Assembly (NCBI GenBank): GCA_004211235.1
Contig: SEEY01000001.1
Coordinates: 1 to 28,083, forward strand
Reading direction: 5' to 3'
Source: Rubrivivax sp.
GTDB lineage: Bacteria > Pseudomonadota > Gammaproteobacteria > Burkholderiales > Burkholderiaceae
DNA length: 28,083 bases
Each line of letters starts with the position of its first letter. Positions within the stretch are counted from its first letter, which is position 1. Shown piece by piece: positions 23,897-28,083 of this stretch. A model generated the notes under the pieces. That model did not search any database. It worked only from the letters and a program-made list of their open reading frames with translations, and was not told where the DNA came from. Both the position numbers and the translations under genes were made by a program.

Positions 23897-25567
23897 ATGA
23901 GAACCTTGATACCCGCATTGCTGCTTGCCTTTGGAGCAAGCGCAGGGAGCGTCGCACAAGCGCAAAGCTGCGGCAGCGGTGGCGGTGCCACCGTCTGCCT
24001 GACGGCCAACGGCACGGCCAACAACGTACAGCTCGGCTGGACGGTCAGCGGCACCATCAAGTCGCTGGAGATCTACCGCGATACCGATGCCAACCCCGTG
24101 GGTCGCGGTCGCATCGCGGTCCCGGCCGTCAACGCGACCAGTTATGCGGATGGCACGGCCACCAGCGGCACGCCCTATTGGTATTGGGTCAAGTTCACCA
24201 CCAGCGCCGGCAGCTACAACTCCGGCGCAGCCACTGCCACGCGCAACGGCAGCTGCACGCCAACGGCCGTCACGCCCTACATCAGCACCAACGGCACGCG
24301 GACGCAAACGTCGTCGGCGACGGTGACCGCCGGGAACTCGGCCATCCTAGGCCCGGAGCCGTTGAACGGCGGCTCATGGGGCTGGAGCGGCTGCGGCACG
24401 TCAGGAACGGCACGTCAGCAGACCATCACGCCCGCCGCCAGCTGCACCGCCACCGCCACCTACACCAACACCTGCGGCGCCAAGACCACCCAGGCGTTCG
24501 CGATCACCGTACCCAGCGCGGCCGCAGCCGCCCAAGTCCTGCCGAATCCCGGCATCAACCTGGGAAACACCTTTGATTCCTTCTGGGGGTATGCGCCGCC
24601 AACCAAGGCGCTGATCGACTCCATCAGGGACCGGGGATTCAAGACGCTGCGCATACCCGTTGCGTGGGATTTCAATTCCACCAACGGGACGATCAACCCC
24701 GCGTTCATGGCCCAGGTCAAGCAGACGGTCGACTGGGCTCTCGCCGATGGCCTGTACGTCATCATCAACGACCACTATGACCTCGGCTGGTTCGAACGCA
24801 ACGGCTTCAATTCCTATGACCCTGCGATCAATGCCAAGCTGATCAACATGTGGACCCAGGTCGCGAACACATTCAAATGGTACGACAGCGAAAAATTGGC
24901 CTTCGCTGTCGCCAACGAACCTGACGCGGCATCCCAGGCGAAGACCGATGTGCTCTACCAATACGAGCAGAACTGGATCAACGCGATGCGCGCCAATGGC
25001 GGCGGCAATGCGGTTCGCTGGCTGATCATTCAAGGGCCGAACACGAATATCGATAACACGGTTAATTGGGGAAAGAACGTACCTTCGGATCCGGCGAACA
25101 AGCGGATGGTCGAGGTCCACCTCTATGACCCTTTCGACTACACCTTGATGACCACGGACGAGTCGTGGGGCACCTGGAAAGCCTTCTGGGGATACAACTA
25201 CAAGGTCAGCAATCATTTGACGAATCGCAACGTCGCGGCGGGGAACGACGAAAGCCTCATTGATATTCAGCTCGCCAAGATGAAGACCCACTTCACGGAC
25301 CGCGGAATCCCTGTGCTGATCGGCGAATACAAGGCAGAACTGGATATCCAATCCGTGCTGACCGGCTCATACAAGGATCAGAACTACCGGTCGGTCACGC
25401 ACTGGAACAAGTACGTGCAGAACAAGATCAACAGTCTTGGTTTCAGTGGCACGGGCTGGAATATCCAAAACGACCTCTTCGACGCGACGACCGGTGCGGT
25501 CCTCGACTGGAACATGCTGGGCTCCATGCTTGGCACTTCCGAGATCGCGCCGATTTCGGGCTTGTAG
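23897..25567 (+). CDS. GH5 endoglucanase (cellulase) with two N-terminal beta-sandwich modules
   Basis: Secreted retaining endo-beta-1,4-glucanase. The 556 residues comprise a signal peptide (1-22, AQA), a fibronectin-III-like module (about 28-115), an immunoglobulin-like module (about 120-205) with LNGGSWGWSGCG and ATYTNTCG, an Ala-rich linker, and the GH5 barrel (about 213-550). The barrel begins PNPGINLGNTFDSFWG and includes LRIPVAWDF, NDHYDLGW, acid/base Glu341 in VANEPD, EVHLYDPFDYT and nucleophile Glu477 in LIGEYKA. GAAAGG about eight bases before ATG is its ribosome binding site. The catalytic part is less GC-rich than its neighbours (27 of 60 bases are G or C at 25021-25080), suggesting acquisition. 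A terminator-like hairpin follows. Mannanase or xyloglucanase activity is possible in this family. Confidence 0.9.
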   Translation: MRTLIPALLLAFGASAGSVAQAQSCGSGGGATVCLTANGTANNVQLGWTVSGTIKSLEIYRDTDANPVGRGRIAVPAVNATSYADGTATSGTPYWYWVKFTTSAGSYNSGAATATRNGSCTPTAVTPYISTNGTRTQTSSATVTAGNSAILGPEPLNGGSWGWSGCGTSGTARQQTITPAASCTATATYTNTCGAKTTQAFAITVPSAAAAAQVLPNPGINLGNTFDSFWGYAPPTKALIDSIRDRGFKTLRIPVAWDFNSTNGTINPAFMAQVKQTVDWALADGLYVIINDHYDLGWFERNGFNSYDPAINAKLINMWTQVANTFKWYDSEKLAFAVANEPDAASQAKTDVLYQYEQNWINAMRANGGGNAVRWLIIQGPNTNIDNTVNWGKNVPSDPANKRMVEVHLYDPFDYTLMTTDESWGTWKAFWGYNYKVSNHLTNRNVAAGNDESLIDIQLAKMKTHFTDRGIPVLIGEYKAELDIQSVLTGSYKDQNYRSVTHWNKYVQNKINSLGFSGTGWNIQNDLFDATTGAVLDWNMLGSMLGTSEIAPISGL

Positions 25568-25584
25568 TTCCCTGTCAGGTGTCC

Positions 25585-25613
25585 GAAGGCCGGCCGCATG
25601 GCGGCCTTCTCTT
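25585..25613 (+). terminator. Intrinsic terminator after GH5
   Basis: GAAGGCCG and CGGCCTTC form a perfect 8-bp stem with a nine-base loop, followed by TCTTG. It lies 18 bases after the GH5 stop, a good position for a rho-independent terminator despite a modest T-tract. It separates GH5 from GH39. Confidence 0.65.
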
Positions 25614-25701
25614 GATTCCTTGGCCAATTCCGGACCGGGGCCGGACACGCTGCCTGCGGTCCATGACCGCCCTCTCTTCCGAAGTCCTCCGAGAACATCC
25701 G

Positions 25702-27294
25702 ATGAACACATCCCTTTCGCTTTTTCGAGGCGTCGGCAGCATCGCGGCGACGCTCCTTTCACTCGGTCTGAGCAGCGCGGCTCTCGCTGCTCCACCCGCC
25801 GCCCGCGCGGTGACGCTGGACCGCGCCGCGGCGACCCACCCGGTGGACCGCTTCTTCGACCTTTCCGTGGGCGCGGACTACCCGGGCACCACAGGCCGCC
25901 CCGAAAACCTCGCGCAGCTCAAGACGGCGGCGGACGAGCTGGGCTTTCGCTACGTGCGCTTCCACGACATCTTTCACGACGTCTACGGCACGGTGAAGAA
26001 GGAAGGCGACAAGCTGGTGTTCGACTGGACCGGCATCGACAAGCTGTACGACGGCCTGCTGGCCAGCGGCGTCAAGCCCTTCATCGAGCTCGGCTTCACA
26101 CCCGCCGTGATGAAGACTTCCGACCTGAAGATCTTCTACTGGAAGGGCAACACCTCGCATCCGCAGCCGGGGCCTTGGGCCGAGCTGATCGACGCCTTCG
26201 CGCGCCACCTCATCCAGCGCTATGGCATCGACGAAGTGCGCAAGTGGCCGTTCGAAGTGTGGAACGAGCCCAACCTTGACGGCTTCTGGGAGAAGGCGGA
26301 CCAGAAGGCCTATTTCGAGCTGTACGCCAACACGGCGCGCACGCTCAAGAAGGTGGACCCCGAACTGAGGGTCGGTGGCCCCGCGACGGCCGGCGCTTTC
26401 TGGGTGCCGGAGCTGCTCGCCTATGCCAAGCAGGAAGGCGTGCCGGTCGACTTCGTCACCACCCACACCTACGGCGTCACGGAAGGCTTCCTCGACGAGT
26501 TCGGCGAGTCGGACCGCATCCTGGACCCCAACCCCGACGCCATCGTCGGCGACGTGCGCCGCAATCGCAAGGAGATCGAAGCCTCGCCGTTCCCCGGCAT
26601 TCCGCTGTACCTCACGGAGTGGAGCACCAGCTACAACCCGTACGACAAGGTGCACGACAGCTATATCAGCGCGCCGTGGATCCTGACCAAGCTGCGCGCC
26701 ACGCGCGGTTATGCGCAGGCGATGAGCTACTGGACCTACAGCGACCTGTTCGAGGAGCCGGGCCCACCGCCCCGCGCCTTCCATGGCGGCTTCGGCCTGA
26801 TGACACGCGATGGCCTGCGCAAGTCGACCTGGTTCGCCTACAAATACCTCAACGCGCTGCGCGGCCATGAGATCCCGAGCGCCGACGACAAGGTGCTCGC
26901 CGCAGTCGATGGTGACAAGACGGCCGTCGTGGCCTGGGACTGGCAGCATCCCGACCAGAAGACCACCAGCAACGGCGTGTTCTTCGCCAAGCCGGTGCCC
27001 AACGGCCCGGCGCCAGCGGTCAAGCTTGCGTTGCGCAACCTGAAGCCCGGCGCCTATCGGCTTGAGCTGCGCCGCGCCGGCTACAAGGCCAACGACGCCT
27101 ACACGGCCTATCTCGAGATGGGCGCACCCGTCAACCTTGACCCCGCACAGCTGGCCAAGCTGCAGCTGCTGACACGGGACCTGCCCGAGGTGAAACGCAC
27201 CGTCAACGTCGGCAAGGACGGCCTGCTGAACTTCACCGTGCCGATGCGCAGCAACGACATCACCTTGCTGACGCTGGACCCCGTCAAGCGCTGA
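25702..27294 (+). CDS. GH39 beta-xylosidase, exported
   Basis: Retaining glycosidase, probably beta-xylosidase, completing xylan breakdown together with the GH43 enzymes. The 530 residues have a signal peptide (1-30, ALAA), a barrel with FFDLSVGADYPGTT and LGFRYVRFHDIFHDVYG, acid/base Glu189 in FEVWNEPNLDGFW, FVTTHTYG, and nucleophile Glu306 in LYLTEWSTSYNP. The C-terminal beta-sandwich of the family starts near residue 390. I chose ATG 25702 because the signal peptide starts there and GAGAA lies about 7-11 bases before it; the in-frame ATG at 25579 overlaps the terminator after GH5. Alpha-L-iduronidase activity, also GH39, is unlikely given the plant-polymer context. Confidence 0.92.
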   Translation: MNTSLSLFRGVGSIAATLLSLGLSSAALAAPPAARAVTLDRAAATHPVDRFFDLSVGADYPGTTGRPENLAQLKTAADELGFRYVRFHDIFHDVYGTVKKEGDKLVFDWTGIDKLYDGLLASGVKPFIELGFTPAVMKTSDLKIFYWKGNTSHPQPGPWAELIDAFARHLIQRYGIDEVRKWPFEVWNEPNLDGFWEKADQKAYFELYANTARTLKKVDPELRVGGPATAGAFWVPELLAYAKQEGVPVDFVTTHTYGVTEGFLDEFGESDRILDPNPDAIVGDVRRNRKEIEASPFPGIPLYLTEWSTSYNPYDKVHDSYISAPWILTKLRATRGYAQAMSYWTYSDLFEEPGPPPRAFHGGFGLMTRDGLRKSTWFAYKYLNALRGHEIPSADDKVLAAVDGDKTAVVAWDWQHPDQKTTSNGVFFAKPVPNGPAPAVKLALRNLKPGAYRLELRRAGYKANDAYTAYLEMGAPVNLDPAQLAKLQLLTRDLPEVKRTVNVGKDGLLNFTVPMRSNDITLLTLDPVKR

Positions 27295-27692
27295 GCCACC
27301 CACATCTGGAACTGCCATGACCCACTCGAGCGATTTCATTTCCGAGTTCATTCGCGGCGTCGAGGCCAGCCGTCCGCAGGGGGCGGAGGACTGGGTGTGC
27401 TTCCACGACGTCGCCGGTCCGCCCGGCGCGCTTGCTATTCCCGGTGATGCTGATGGCTACCGCGGCGAAAGCCCGGGTCGAAGCCACGTGGTTCAGAGCG
27501 CATCGCCGGGGTTGGACCGCAGGGCTCCAACTTCAGTGAAGCGCCCGCTGAATGTTCAGCCCCTGATCCAGTCGGCCCCAGAAGTCCTGAACCTGCGGGT
27601 TCAGCTGTAGAAACGCCCATGGTGCGGACGGCAGCATTCGTGCATACGGGCAGCTGTGAATAAGTGCAAGCCAACCGGGGCTGCACTTCCGG
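27295..27692. other. Gap between convergent GH39 and GH28 genes with hairpins and no convincing gene
   Basis: No recognisable gene in these 398 bases. A 97-codon open frame (27317-27610, plus) begins plausibly after a weak GGAA, but only its first 35 or so codons look protein-like and I recognise nothing. A 34-codon minus frame (27533-27637) reads like protein (LQLNPQVQDFWGRLDQG) but lacks a ribosome binding site. Three hairpins cluster at 27531-27604. The stretch may be a decayed gene or mobile-element scar. Confidence 0.5.
27587..27604. repeat. 18-base hairpin CTGAACC-TGCG-GGTTCAG
   Basis: Perfect 7-bp stem with four-base loop. Two further hairpins lie just upstream: CTTCA-G-TGAAG at 27531-27541 and GCTGAA-TG-TTCAGC at 27547-27560. 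No T-tract follows any of them, so they are not typical intrinsic terminators. They sit between convergent genes. Confidence 0.6.
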
Positions 27693-28083
27693 TCATGTGA
27701 GCATCTTCGAGACCTGGCCGTTCACCCGCACGTTCTCCAGCCGCACGTCTTGCGTGTACCGCTGCACGCTGGCTTGCTTGACGCCTTCGAAGCTGCAGTC
27801 GCGCAGCGTGATGCCCGTGACGGGTGCCCCGGGCAGGCCGCGGCTGTCGAGCACGCGCACGGCCGCCCTGGCGTGCAGGCGCTCGATGACGATGTTGCGG
27901 AGCCTGGGCACGAAGGGTCCGTTGGCGCCTTCCTCGTAGTCGAAATCGCAGGTCACCGCGGCCTTGCTGACTTGGCCGACCTCGATGTCGCGGTAGTAGA
28001 AGTTCTCGAGCAGGCCGCCGCGCAGCGCGTTGTTCTTGAACCGGATGGCGTACCAGAGGTCCGGGCTGTCCATCACGCAGCGC
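27693..28083 (-). CDS. GH28 polygalacturonase-like protein, C-terminal part only
   Basis: C-terminal 129 residues of a gene that starts beyond the right edge. The sequence has the ladder of short beta-strands of a right-handed parallel helix: NIVIERLHARAAVRVLDS, VTGITLRDCSFEGV and VRLENVRVNGQV. The stretch DSPDLWYAIRFKNNALRGG followed by IENFYYRDIEV-like text (here LLENFYYRDIEV) is typical of GH28 pectinases of the exo-polygalacturonase or rhamnogalacturonan-hydrolase kind. The catalytic aspartates lie outside the window and cannot be checked. The in-frame ATG at 28073 and GTG at 28076 are internal codons, not the true start. It converges on the GH39 gene and adds pectin to the locus's targets. 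Confidence 0.8.
   Translation of the reverse strand, partial: RCVMDSPDLWYAIRFKNNALRGGLLENFYYRDIEVGQVSKAAVTCDFDYEEGANGPFVPRLRNIVIERLHARAAVRVLDSRGLPGAPVTGITLRDCSFEGVKQASVQRYTQDVRLENVRVNGQVSKMLT

Noticed and set aside
25759..27351. Minus-strand open frame of about 530 codons opposite GH39
   Set aside because: Antisense shadow without recognisable domain; GH39 on the plus strand is complete.
1..28083. CRISPR arrays, tRNA genes, insertion sequences, attachment sites
   Set aside because: I looked for regularly spaced direct repeats, transposase motifs and tRNA-like sequences in the gaps and saw none; no search tool was available to confirm.

Overview
The window looks like a chromosomal segment of a GC-rich betaproteobacterium, probably order Burkholderiales near Roseateles, Mitsuaria or Rubrivivax. 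This is inferred from the high GC content, a PEP-CTERM surface protein, a ChvE-type sugar receptor and a dense set of secreted plant-polysaccharide hydrolases. I saw no rRNA, tRNA, CRISPR array, insertion sequence or phage gene. Most bases are coding, and the opposite strands of these GC-rich genes carry long spurious open frames that I left out.

Layout. (1) 1-12158, minus strand: sugar release and uptake. In transcription order these are a secreted GH2 beta-galactosidase-like enzyme, a GH1 beta-glucosidase-like enzyme coupled to it by a 4-base overlap, a ChvE-GguA-GguB multiple-monosaccharide ABC importer, a second ribose-type ABC importer (ATPase, permease, binding protein) and an aldo/keto reductase of the aldose 1-dehydrogenase type that runs off the left edge. 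(2) 12335-15906, minus strand: two overlapping genes that together carry one di-heme oxidoreductase (DHOR, formerly DUF1111). The first-heme half ends a secreted propeller-like protein. The second-heme half is fused to the C-terminus of a YeiH-family membrane protein, as if a YeiH gene had been placed in the linker between the two hemes. This is the most unusual object in the window. (3) 16162-17196, minus: a PEP-CTERM protein, divergent from (4) 17358-20201, plus: a membrane-anchored Hanks-type Ser/Thr kinase with a long helical C-terminal region. (5) 20617-27294, plus: a hemicellulose/cellulose cluster of two GH43 enzymes, a multidomain GH5 cellulase and a GH39 beta-xylosidase. (6) 27693-28083, minus: the C-terminus of a GH28 pectinase that runs off the right edge.

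How it fits together. All hydrolases whose N-termini are visible have export signals, so xylan, arabinan, cellulose and galactan fragments would be cut outside the cytoplasm. Released xylose, arabinose, glucose, galactose or fucose could enter by the two ABC importers, and the reductase could begin oxidative catabolism. Two TGGTNNNACC(A) palindromes, upstream of the second importer and of the GH2 gene, suggest a shared GntR/FadR-type regulator encoded elsewhere. A kinase, a PEP-CTERM protein and the split heme/YeiH pair interrupt the sugar theme, and their link to it is unknown.
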